Part shown: positions 1-11,220 of the stretch, one piece after another
Layout of the letters: every line of letters begins with the position of its first letter
Position numbering within the stretch: position 1 is the stretch's first letter
Origin: Effrenium voratum
Taxonomy: Eukaryota; Sar; Dinophyceae; Suessiales; Symbiodiniaceae
Direction: 5' to 3'
Length of the DNA: 64,000 nucleotides
Assembly (NCBI GenBank): GCA_963377175.1
Contig: CAUJNA010001236.1
Location: 329,696 to 393,695 of the forward strand
Made by a program: the position numbers and the translations under genes
The notes under the pieces: model-generated
Told to the model about the DNA's origin: nothing
Databases searched by the model: none
Seen by the model: only the letters and a program-made list of their open reading frames with translations

Positions 1-1781
1 CGGACGGGATGTTTTGTGTTTTGCCACGAGCTATCCGCGGACGATTGCCGACACAGTTGCTGGAACGCATTCTATCATGCATGCGATCATGGAAGATGGC
101 CGGTTGCTCGTTCCTGCGCCTGTCCTCTGTTGACATCACAAGTCAACCCAAAATGGCCATGTGAGGTAGCGGCAAGTCTGACCGCACGTGGCCTGCTCTT
201 TTTGCGCGGGCTGTCTATGGCCCTGTCCATACCAATGTTCTTCATGGACACAAAGGGCAGCCTTTCCAAACATGCTATCAACTGTCAGCTTGGCACACGC
301 TCGTGAGGGAATAGAGGCGAAAGTGGGGCCACACCTTTTATTGGCATTGAGGATATTTCGGAGCACGCAGAGCGATGGCCAGTCTCACACCCTGCTGAGG
401 CTCGCAAGCATCCATCTGCGCAGGGGAGGCGAGCGCAGAGCAAATCTACCTGTCTGAGGACGGGCATCGGCCAGATTTTGGACGGCCCAAACCGGCCGTG
501 TCAAAACCAGGTCGCACGAGAACTGTCGGTCGCACGAGAGACATGTGGCAACGCGCCAGATGTTTGGAGTCTAGAGTGTTTCCATGGCACGTGTTCTGTC
601 GCCATGGCCTGCAGAGAGGCCGCGCCAGGAATGGACAAGCGGCGACTCGACGAGCGTCAGGCTGTGAACCAGGAGCCACGTGAGGGTTGTTCTTGCGGAG
701 AACGTCCCAAGCGCGCAAACGGCAGCCCCAATGTGGGTGTGTGCCCGCTGTGCCCTTGGGATGGGACACTTTATCCACTGTTCGTGGTGGCTCCCAGCCG
801 TCCGGTTCCTTAGCTTTTTTGTTTGTTAGTGTTTAGTGGTTGGATTTCCATTTGACTCACCAAACGTTCAGCTTTTAGCGGGGGATCTGAGGACAGCCCA
901 GGGTTGAGAACAAAGACGGAGCTGAGGGCCAAACCCATGGTCACTACGATCACGGCAGTTGAGCCGGGGCTTCCAAGAGGCCCCGTGCAAGTCTCCCGCC
1001 CAGCTGAGGGCTTTGAAGCACAGGGTGTTGATTTTCCTATGTCAGGCGTTGTGAGGCCACACCATATGCATATTTCTACGGGATCCTGCCTTTGGGTACT
1101 ATTTTGCCACGTGGGGGAAAAGGCTGTCGTGCGGGGGAGCAGTAGCTGCTGGCTGGACGGCATGTCGTCCAACTCATCCGCACTCTCCCAAGGAGATGTG
1201 GAATGATTCTCGTCAGTTTTATATCTTTTCACAAATTTGTGCCTTGGGCTAAGCCCCGGAAGGCTTGTGGACTTGACATTCCCCATGGGAATGGCCGCTG
1301 ATCATTTCACCTGACCAGAGGGATTCGAAGGGCAGGCAACCTTCGAAAACTCACTGACTTGGCGTGAAAACGAGCGCGGCGGCCTAGCTGAGTGGCAGTC
1401 AGTGAGGCGTTTCCACTTCTTGGCTTCGATGTTTAGACAAATTCGATGCTTTAGTCCTGGTGCTATGTGGGGCAAGGGCATAGCTTTGCTTGACAGGCGC
1501 ATGAAAGCCTGGGCAGGCGGCCCTTTGGACACGCGCAAGCCGTTGTTGTTTCCTCTCATGCATCTTGGCCAGAGGCCAACCAAACAACATTCCACGTACC
1601 AGCTGCACATAGTGCTGGGAAGGCTGTTTTTGGGATATGTTCCGGCACTAATTGTATAAGCTCAAACATGTGTGAATAACGTGAAGGAGTAGGTGAGTGC
1701 GCCCGCACGCGTGCAGTGCACTCTTGCGTCCACTTGTCCGATCCCACACCCCAAACCAGGCCTCGTTTCAGAGCGGAAGCC

Positions 1782-1908
1782 CTCCTAGGTCCTAGGTCCC
1801 CCAGTAGTGCCCTTTTAGCCTTTTTTGGGGGAGGGTTCCCCTTCTAAAATAGACTACAGAAAACGGGTGCCCTTATTCTAACCTCTTTACTGGAGGACCT
1901 AGCCTCAT
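1782..1908 (+). repeat. Family D dispersed repeat, copy 1
   Basis: It begins at a CCTAGGTCC motif and ends near GGACCTAG, so the termini are inverted. The core contains CCCCCAGT, a CCCTTTTA block, a T/G-rich stretch, GAGGGTTCCCC and CTAAAATAGAC. The same blocks occur in the same order at 47970-48105. Confidence 0.75.
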
Positions 1909-4579
1909 CAAAACATCAGCCATGTTTCTGTAGAGGTGGCCTACGGCTCAAAGGATGGGCTTCTGTTTGCACACCTGGTGAGTGCTTTGTGAGCTCACGC
2001 AGCTCCGGGATCGGCAGGTAAAGTCATACATGGTCCCGGCATCGCTCGCAATGAGAAATGGGGCTGGGATTCACATTGCAAATATCCGGGCCAGGGCCAA
2101 TGATGCAATTCATACCGTGCGATCTGGTCACTGTTTATAAAGTCCGCAGCTCGTCTCACTTAAACTTATTGAACGGTGTGCAGCCAACGGGTTCCGGAAC
2201 GGAAGTTGTTGCAACTTCGCTTTACACTTTATTCCTTCGTGGCTCTCGGTTTATTCTAGTGGTGGCCCAAAAAGTGTACACTTTTTTTTGGGCTGATCAC
2301 TAGCCAGGTTGGCCGCTGGGATTTTTTTTTCTGGGCGCCTGGACCGCATGGGACATCTCCAAGCGCCGGCTCAAGCATGGGGCCCTTGGGCGCAGCCTCA
2401 GCCTGGAGCCCGGTAATTCGATCCCCGGCCTTCGGTGAAGATGTGTTTTTGCTTTAGGAAGATAATGCAAGATGCTGGAACAATACATGTACAGTATACA
2501 TATACATATATATATATATACATTTAGGTAGAAAGTTTGGATAAGTTTGAGTCGCAAGCTTGCATTCAAGTAAGTGGCGGGACACTCGGACAGGCTTAGG
2601 ACGAGATTGTTCAAAGAACGGCTTGCCTATCCACCAGGACTTTCCGGTGTGGACTTCTTTGTGCGTTTGCTTTTGACCCTGCAGAGGTTGCTTTTGAACG
2701 CTTCTCCCTGTCGCTATCGACTTGAACATGCTGTTCCACTTCCGGCATCGACTGAAGAATCATTGACTATCAAGGCATTTCTATTCATTGGCCTGATGGG
2801 GGCCAAACTGTGGTGCACTAGCCTTGCGTGGGGGCTTCTCCTCTCCCTGGTTCCCTTGTTCTGCAAGCATGACCCTCGGGCAATAACTGTACCCGACCTT
2901 CTTTTGCTGGGAACGTCATTTTTGTAGTGGTTTCCCCCAAGGGTCATCCCATGTTTATCGGACCTTTTGATCAACCCCAGCACTGTTTTGCTGCCAGCTC
3001 CAGGCCCATGCCGCCTAGATCGATTGCAGGCCTGGGGGCAAGCCCAGATTTCGCAGTTGACTGGATGGTGGGCGGGTGGAAGTTGTGTTCCAGGCTGTGG
3101 CTCCTGTGGCCCTGTGAGGCCGAATTCGTGGAAGCGGAAAGGTCGCAACATGGACACGGAAGGCTAAGCGGCAACAGGCAGCACTTCAGTTCCTTCTGCG
3201 CAAAAAAATGCCGCCGTTGAATGCCGCTGATCCCTGCAGGCATGTGACCTGTACAGCTCGTAGTGCCCCCCTGTGCTCGCACTGACGGGGCTGGATGGTC
3301 ACTTGTTCAGGTTACGCAAGCATGTGATTGCGCGAGAAGCGCTTCGGGAGGTGTGAGGCATGGGCGGGGGAGTCGCTTCGAAGCCGAAGCCCAAGTACGG
3401 AACGCTCGGGCGGCCCAGAGATTTGGGGTTTGGGGTGGGGGCTTCAAATGGCTTCAATGGCCTGATGAACGAGCCATGAGAAGCCGGAAAAGAAAGTCCC
3501 AAGCCAAGCGCCCTATTCTTTACACTTCGGTACACTCCCTTAGTTTTGCATGTGAGTGAAAATCCTTTCAAGGAAGCACTGGAGGGCTGCCTTGCGCCCA
3601 ATGGCTTAGGTGCTAGCCATGGCTGAGCTTACCCTCCCGCCAACTAATATGGAAGTGCACAAAGCCCCTTTCCAATAGGAAAGTTGTCTTTCCACGTTAG
3701 TCGGTGTGACGGTAATGGAACCAACAACCAACCGCCTGCTTGATTCTCTATGTAGGCGAAAGGGAAAAGTAGTGCTTATAGCGCACGTGTAGGGAAGGTG
3801 GTGCTGGAAGAAGTATTGCCGTTGCAGCAGTTGCCTCCAGGCATCTCAAGCAATCCAATCCATATCTTGATGCCAGCCAATCCCAACTGGACAGCCGGCA
3901 GTTCTCCCTTTGCAGTGTTCCAGTTGCATAGTTGCCTTCAAACGATTCCATTGCGCAGTTGCTCTGTCAGCTTCCGGTGCACCAGCATTCCTGGTGATTC
4001 AGCTGTTCTCAGGCCAGCATTCGTGGATGACCACCCCGACTTTGCACCGGCCTCGGGAATCATATTGTAGACTGTGACACTTTTGGATGCCGGAGCTATA
4101 AAACAGATCCGTGGCCCATTAGATTTGCCTTGTGCGCACCAATGAGCAAAGAGCGCGGCGTTTGCTTACGAAAGTGATTTGCTGCAAGGCTTAGCAACAG
4201 AACACTGGTAGCTAGCTGACCTGTGACCAAGCCAGGTAGAAATCACAGACATGGCCGCACTGGTGAGGATTTGCCCTGGGCCATGTCATTGGCCCAAGGA
4301 CCACAACGCCTGGCGCACTCCAAAGATACGAGGGCGCGCCCGTGAAGCTATTGAAGCTATTGGATGGAGGGGAGGCCATTGAGGCATTGAAATCCGAGGT
4401 GTCGGGACCCCGTCTCGCAAGAAATAAGGTGGTGACCAGGGTTCGGCAAAATGTGTTTAAACAAAGAAATTCCACAGGGAGACCAAAAGGAGGTTGGCCA
4501 AGCAACATTGGAACTTAACATTGAAGATGTTTGAACAGCATGTTTGAACAAAGGAGGTTGTTCAAAGGATTTACCCTCC

Positions 4580-4665
4580 CTCCCACTATCGTCGCACCTG
4601 TGGGAGGGCATCTGGAAGATCACTTTCCTCTTGGGACCCCCTTTCAGGTGTCATGTTAGTGGGAG
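4580..4665. repeat. Family A fold-back element, copy 1
   Basis: The 21-bp arms at 4580-4600 and 4645-4665 are imperfect inverted repeats, ending CTCCCACTA and TAGTGGGAG. The interior shares a TCTGGAAGA-type block and GGGACCCC with the copies at 20965, 49030 and 59770. No coding capacity is visible, as in a MITE or introner-like element. Confidence 0.7.
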
Positions 4666-5851
4666 ACAGCGTAACCACGTTTCAAGATGTTTGAGCAACA
4701 TGTGGCGCCAACACAAGTCGCGCGCTTGGCCAGGCAGGCGCAACCGTTGTCAGAGCGAAGGGATGTGGAGGCCTCCTGGTCTCCCCGTCAGGCGGGCCGG
4801 AGGCAATTCGGTGAGCACTAGCCTTGGCTCGCTACAGAAATCCCCGCCCTAGGCTTACCTTGGCTCGCTACTGCATCCCCACCCTTACTTCCCTTACTTC
4901 CATGTCATGTGCTGAAGCGAATATTTTGTACTTTTTTCAGGCCCGAGCATGGGGCTGCCAGGATTCGATCCTGGTAGAATATTTTGATCCCATCGTGGTC
5001 GTGTGCGTTTGGGCAGAGATGGTAGTGAATTGCCACATCGGGACTGCAGGGAGGCAAGCCAAGAACAGAGACGCCGGAGAAGGGCGCGCTTGCGACGCGG
5101 CCTTGGTGACCCGTGCAGGGATGGGCGGCACGAGTGGTTGACCCTGCGAGGGAGAAAGGAGAACCTGGGAGATCTGTGACATTGGCCTTTTTGGAATTGT
5201 GCCAAATCGAGGTGCGATTATACCCCGGGGAACACCTTGAAGAACGGCAAGCCAAAGTTCGGAAAGCACCGCTTTGGTGGGCCTGGAGGTGAGAGCGGCC
5301 TCAATTTCGGTTGCATGCCCAACCCTGCCACATCCCCAATAATCATGTTATCCAGTGTTGGGCTTGCATTATGCCGTGAATGGGGTACATGCGAGTTGCA
5401 AAAGGCTACGAATGACGAATGACGAATGATGTGCTCTCCCTGCAGCTTCTGAGTTGATAGGTCCAGCGCAGATATTTCATGCTTGCATCAAATCCCGGAA
5501 CTCACCGAATCACATTCTGCCTCCTTTCAATCCTCAAAATAAACAATATGTCCTGCAAGGCCTTCACAAGCCCGAGCGCTTACATGCGTTCAGGGTAAGT
5601 GGATATATCCTTCAAACTTGGCAACGGGCTGAATGTCCAGAGGTGTCGGGTTCCACTGCCTCCGGACTGCCGGGCGTTGGCTCAAGTCTGGCCAGTGCTG
5701 GGCCGTATGGAGTGGGTTGGCTAGTACGAGGCTGTGAGTGGAGTGGGAGTCGATTTTCTGCCGTCATCGACACATCCAGCACGGAGTTCGGTCGAACTGG
5801 ATGGCTTCAGAACTTTGGCCTGCCATGTTTCGCGCAAGCGGAGCCCTCGAA

Positions 5852-5920
5852 CAGGGCTCCTTAAAAGATACGTTCATTTTGCAACCATTTGAAACATGGG
5901 TTGTTTCCACCAAAATACAG
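5852..5920 (+). repeat. Family B dispersed repeat, copy 1
   Basis: It starts CAGGGCTCCTTAAAAGATAC and runs through a CATTTTGCAACCATTTGAAA block to TTTCCACCAAAATA. The same series occurs at 18267 and 24976 in the same orientation. No inverted termini are evident. Confidence 0.75.
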
Positions 5921-6162
5921 TTGGAAACCACCATTTACAAGTTGCAATGTTCAGGTGGATCCATTGTAAGAATCCCTGAAGTCAATCTCGCACGGCTGGT
6001 TTCGGCCGGCCCATGTTGCTGTTTTACCCAGCCCCGAAATCGGTGCGCAGGCTGGCTGCGTGTGTTTCATCTGTCGCGGTTAGGGTGCCAGCCCATTGAA
6101 GCACCCATGTATTTTGCCGCGAATCGCATGCGCTGAAGAAGTTTAGGTCAAATACTAGCGCT

Positions 6163-6216
6163 TTGGGTGAACCGACCTCAGCAATGGCCGCGTTGGGTGA
6201 ACCGACCTCAGCAATG
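6163..6216 (+). repeat. 24-bp tandem duplication
   Basis: Two identical 24-bp copies (6163-6186 and 6193-6216) contain GGGTGAACCGACCTCAG and are separated by six bases, giving a 30-bp period. No function is evident. Confidence 0.9.
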
Positions 6217-7543
6217 AATCTCAAGGAAGGCATTAGTTCAGGCCGGTCAATCTCGGATGCATGAGGCACATTTGAACGTATCACTTTTGCAGCCTCCCTT
6301 GCATTTGCTTGGAGACTGATGAGAGGATCCGCAAAACTCACTTCCTGAGTTCATGAACTTCATTCTTCGTTTGGGAAGACCACTTGAGCTCATTAGTGGT
6401 CACCCAACCAAAAAATTGGCTGCTTGGTTTTTGCCCGCTACCCCTCCAGGCGTGCCCATGGCCGATGGGCAGTGCGCCCGGCGAGTTTCTTGCCAACGAG
6501 CCATTCGGGAAGCGCCCCTTTCTTCCAGGATGGCCTTGGACTACTTTGCTTTTGGAGGCCCCCAAAAAGCCAATTCTATTGGTAGGAAAGAGCTTTTGAA
6601 GAAGGCCCTCCTTCAAATACCTTTCTGTGATTGTTGGAAAGAGGTTTTCATTTTGCTCAAACCCTTGGGAATCCCAATAGCCTGGGCCATGGCCGCAACT
6701 TGTGGCTGTTGCCAGGGCAACCCCAGAGGCCAGCCATGCACCTCGGCACAAGCCACGGGCCGCCTGCCGGGAGGGGGGGGGCAGCGAGTCTGGTTTCTTA
6801 TGCGGTCTGCATCTGGCTTGCGTCGTTTGCGTGAAACTTGAGAAGACGAGTGGAACCTGGGCAGCATCAAGCTTCTCAAGCAGGTGGTGTGCTTCCCATA
6901 GACAGCCGAGCTGACGGGCTCCAGATTGCTGACAGCTTGACTGCCAGGTTTTAAGAATCTCCGTCTCAACTCAGGTTTGGGGATGCCACGACACAATGTA
7001 TGCAAACTCTCAGCTTCCTTCTAGGTGGTTTGAATTGCTGGTTTGGTGATTAAGGAGGGGTTTCACATGTACCCTCTGGAGCCAGGGTTTCAAATCCCAA
7101 GGCACCACTTCAAAGCACTCAGTGATTTGGAAGTCTGATCGCCCGTGGCTTGAGGTCAATCCATGCTGGCCCCATGTTGCCATTTGGCGGGTCGTGTGGA
7201 GCTGCTTCCTAAGGTCGAGAACGGCTCGGACTCGGACGGGCTGAAAAAACCGGAGGGCGCGCGAATCGGGCTTGAGTTTGGGGCCTGCCCTGTCCGTGTT
7301 GTCACAGATCTTCACAGAACATTTCCCTTGGCATTGGGAGAGTTGTCATCTTTTTGTTCTCGATTGACGATTTCCGAATCAAGCTTAACTGAAAGCTGTG
7401 CGCAGACGGCTTCCAGGTCCATGTGAATGAGAAGGATGGCTTTGTCCAGCATACACATACAGCCGAACAGGGATGGTCCGTGCCACCTGCAGCTCAGGGC
7501 ATACCCACCATAGATACATGGCGCACTGCCAAGTTTGAAACGC

Positions 7544-7578
7544 AATGTTTTTTTTTTTTTTTTTTGGGGGGGGTTCAG
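7544..7578 (+). promoter_or_regulatory. Possible 3' splice acceptor or spliced-leader acceptor
   Basis: A run of about 19 T followed by G-rich sequence ends in TTCAG at about 7578. An ATG that opens a serine-rich reading frame follows 30 bp downstream, at 7608. Dinoflagellate mRNAs gain their 5' end by trans-splicing at an AG acceptor, so this could be the acceptor of the channel gene. That role is inferred from position only. Confidence 0.3.
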
Positions 7579-7607
7579 AAGGAGAAGCATGTTGGAACCC
7601 CGGCGTT

Positions 7608-7699
7608 ATGAGCATCACAGCGCTCATGCAGCCCAAGGGGCTACGAGTCGAGGACTCGTCTTCGTCCAGTTCGTCAGCGGCAACCAATGAGTCCGACAG
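7608..7699 (+). CDS. Tentative first coding exon of the ion-channel gene
   Basis: An ATG at 7608 opens MSITALMQPKGLRVED, followed by a run of seven serines and SAATNES. The segment ends at CAG followed by GCTGGC, which would act as a GC-type donor in phase 2. It lies 30 bp after a strong T-rich acceptor and 1.7 kb upstream of the S1 exon of the channel, on the same strand. A disordered serine-rich N-terminus is common ahead of channel domains. The link to the channel is inference: no phase-matched exon was found between this one and 9412. It could equally be a chance frame. Confidence 0.3.
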
Positions 7700-8149
7700 G
7701 CTGGCTGTCAAAGCTTGCTTTCCAGCGGGTTGCTTGGGCTAAAACCTGTGGGCTAAGCCTCCTGTTTTGCAAGCTGCCAACTGCAAAGGGGAACAGAGAT
7801 TCAGAACTTCATGGTCAACTTTCAACCCTCGCATTTTTTTTCTGCCAATGTTGGGAGTTCGTATTGAAGCTGCCAGTTTTGGGAGTAAGCAGGTGAGCTG
7901 CTGGAATTGTTCAGCCTTATTAGGTGCGTTTAGTATCACAAACCTTTGCCCTGTGTCAGTTGAGGGTCTGTTGCCCATCGGGTTGTTGCGTGTATGCCTG
8001 AGTCGCCTCAGTCAGCGGCACTGCGCAGGCACACTGTCGAAACAACAGAGGTTTGCTGGTGGGAGTGCTCAGCCTCAAAGCTTCTCATGCCAGAATGACC
8101 ATTTCTGAAACCGCCGGGCCCCTTTCGCATTGAGCAAATTGAGTTGCAG

Positions 8150-8250
8150 CATCGACCCTTTTGCAGCTGGCAGGCTGGCCTTAAACGAAGCCGCTGTGAA
8201 CTTGGGCGCCTTGGCTGCGAGGGCAGGTGGGTCGGCAGCCTATACCCCAA
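8150..8250 (+). CDS. Weak candidate exon upstream of the channel core
   Basis: One + frame reads AAGRLALNEAAVNLGALAAR, an alanine-rich, helix-like composition unlike the flanking sequence, followed by ARAGGS. A CAG precedes it and a GGTGGG donor-like site follows. It lies between the tentative first exon and the S1 exon, so it could code part of the cytoplasmic N-terminus. No homology is recognised. Confidence 0.2.
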
Positions 8251-9411
8251 AGGTTTGACAGTCAGAGTCACGTTTTTCTCCACATTTGCCACTTCCCAGT
8301 TCGGACCTGGAGCGCGAACACCTTGGAACGAATTGGCAAAAACACAGCAGCAAGCACATCCGCAGGGTTTTCACAGCGAAGCTTTGGTTCAACATTTTCA
8401 GGTTCCGCACCCTAGTTGCCCAGTGGCCCGAAAGGACGAACAGGGGTTTCCAGTTCGTTTCTGCCTGTCCAGTTGCCAGGCTCAGAGGCTCAGAGCACGT
8501 AAGTCAAGTTGGCGATCCAAGGATTTGGTCAGATCACATCGCATTTGGGCAGAGAGCGGTAGACTTTCTTCGAGTTGCAAAGGAACAACTCTGAAAGCAT
8601 TGGTCAGATGCATTGACTTTGCGCCATATTCTGCATCCATCTGCCGTATACCATTGGATCAAACTTGGATCAAACTTTAGTTAGCTTATGACCAGGGCAT
8701 ATTTGGGTCATTATGTTGACAGATTCTGGGGGCTATCAAAACGTCAGAAACTGGGGTGGTTTCACATTCGCGAATGGTGGCCGAGCGAGGGAAAGCTGGA
8801 CACTGCTTGCACTCATTTGGCGTATGCCTCTCGCTGGCGCATTGCATTTTTTAGCTCTAAGGACCAGATTCAGAGCCGTGGGTTGCATCTTAGCTGAATT
8901 GGGAGCTTGCATCCCCCGCTGCTTGTCCGCTCGCCGCAGTACAGCAACCAGGGTGATTCCACCTTACGTGTTTTGTGTCGTTCTTTCATCCACACCTGGG
9001 AATGGTAAAGCTCTTTGGTTGGGGCACAGTGCGGATTCAGCGTCTCTAGGCCACGTTTCTGCTCAATTACATCCAAGTACTGCAGCTGACCAAGCGTTGG
9101 CACAAAGACTGGCACGAAACACAGGCTTGCTTGTTGAAGACGACAACATGTGCACCACCAATACCTGAAGTGCTCAGCAAAAGGGCAAAAAACAAACATG
9201 CCCTCGACAAAGTCCGAATAGACACAGTTTACCCATGCGAGTGCTGAGGGTATCCTTTGTGGTACGATCCCCTGAGATTGTTCCAGTGTTTCTGGGTTTT
9301 CCGTCACTTTATTCGTTTCAAGTCGGAAGAATGCTAGTGCAAGCACACTTTCTGCGAGATTGGACCGGATTGTTGGAGACTTGGGTGCGCTGGGTTCCCT
9401 TTCCCGCGCAG

Positions 9412-11189
9412 GAGGGCTTCTGGTTTTGCACTTTCTGCGGCTTCATCTCGTTTCTGAACCTCATCTCACTGGGCCTGGAGGTGGACATGCGTGGCGCGGC
9501 CATGGCATTTGGTTGGCTGTGCTTGGCTCATTTGGCTTGCGCCGGTCACCATCCTGCGAACAAACCCGGGATTGACATGGGGCATCGGTTTTTCTTGCAT
9601 TGGTGCTGGCATATCAGGTTGTGTATGCCTGAGTTTTAATAGCAGAGAAAACAACCTTCCAAAGGTCCCCACTGGTTGTATGGTCACTTGTTTACTTTTG
9701 AACCCGTCTGTTTGTTTTTCCAACAGCAGCCATCAGGTCTTCCGTCTTTTGGTGCCTTGCGGCGGGTTGTTGGAGGGTTGCAAGGGTTGGGGGAGGCTCC
9801 TTGGGCCTGTGATTTGCCTTTGTGCGGTTGCTTGCCTGCCTGCCTGCTTGCCTGCTAGGTTCGGCTTCCTGGGGTTCATTTGGCCGAAGGCTTCCTTTGG
9901 GAGACAAGCGCCCTTCCTTGCGACTCAAACAGCGCCCAGATAGCTGGGCTCCGGACCACAACTTGACCTAACAGATTTGTTTGGTTGATTCGGGTGATCC
10001 TGCAATATACATCGGCGTCCATGATTCACACTACGGCTTGCAGTGTGAAACTTGCGGGGTCTGCAAGTGAATCTGAGTTAGTTTGTCGCTGTGGTCCTGT
10101 TTCCGTGGATTGCCAAGGATGTATCACAGATATTTGCACGCAGCCTGACGAGTACTGGGTGCCTTGGCTTCACGGGGTGGACAAGCCTCAAGCGTCCATT
10201 CAAGCCATTGAGTTTTGTTATTGACTGCGAGCAGTTGCCGCATTGATGCTGTCGCTTTGCCTTCATCTTTGACTCGGTCACGTTGGCACCCGAATGTGCT
10301 GGATATGATGGGAGGTAGTTGTAGGCCGTATTTGCATTTCTTGCCCAGAGCGGGGGAAGGGGAGGGTGCTTACCAAGGACGTGACCGACCACGTGTTCAC
10401 AGCACCTTGGCCAAGGGCAGGGGTTGAGAGGTACGGCGATTGAAGCTGGTGGGCTAGGGCGCCAGGGAAACGCCAAGCTACCAGTACCACAGTTGCCACC
10501 GCTCCACTTGCTTCCACGTTCGCGCCCTTTTTAGCACGAGGTGAAGGGGGTCCGCTATGGGAGACAGCAAGCACACAAAGCTTTGTGACACGGCAGAGTG
10601 CCAGCTAGTGGCTTTCTTCCCAGTTCCTCTTCGTCCTGGAGATGGCCCTGCGAATCGGCGTCTCTGGCCCCCAGCGCTTCTTCAAGGGCGAGCGCAGCCG
10701 GGACGGGCTTGGGGAAATGCGGCCCGGGATCATGCCCGGGGTTGCAAGATGTGAGCCTGGAGGGCCCAAGTTTGAAGGCTAAACTGATCGACGCTGACCT
10801 TCATGCACTTCATGGTTGTTGTCGGGAAACATTTTACATTTTGGCTTATTGTGGTTGGGAAATCCCCACTTAACTAACTGCCAAAATCTATATTTTTGCT
10901 CCCCTTCCAACGTCAACCGAGACTTGGCGGAATGCGGATGGCTGAAGTCATGAGCCCTTTCGCACACAGGTCAGGGCATTGTTCGGGTTCCGCAGCAGTG
11001 GTGCGAGGTGATCCGAGCTTGTGGTTCAATATGGTTCAATGCCATTACATGGTTGGAAGCCTCAAGGAGGCATGTTTTGTTCTTGGGATTTGGGCCGACT
11101 CTTGCGGCGTGCAATGTGAAGCTGTGCAGGATGCCTACAAGCCTGGACCTTAGCAAAGGTGCAGTATGGTGTGTATGTGTGTGTGTGTG

Positions 11190-11220
<31 letters not shown>

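Larger units (their letters stand above)
1..7543. other. Region without a supported gene
   Basis: I see no exon that resembles a known protein family here. Open frames up to about 160 codons occur on both strands, but they overlap each other, lack biased composition and match nothing I recognise. The region holds a D-family repeat (1782-1908), an A-family fold-back (4580-4665), a B-family repeat (5852-5920) and a 24-bp direct duplication (6163-6216). It may be intergenic sequence or long introns of a gene that begins outside the window. Confidence 0.5.

Noticed and set aside
810..1286. A 158-codon minus-strand frame near the window start
   Set aside because: No recognisable domain, ordinary base composition and no splice or start context; kept out as a likely chance frame.
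4940..4985. tRNA-like T-arm (CCAGG, ATTCGAT, CCTGG), with similar pieces at 7083-7100 and 19335-19365
   Set aside because: No matching acceptor stem, D-arm or anticodon arm can be drawn around any of them. They could be remnants of tRNA-derived SINEs, but too little is shared to define an element.
10832..10850. Possible relic of the dinoflagellate spliced leader (CATTTTGGCTTATT)
   Set aside because: It matches only part of the known leader and lacks the preceding CCGTAGC; such a short match can occur by chance.
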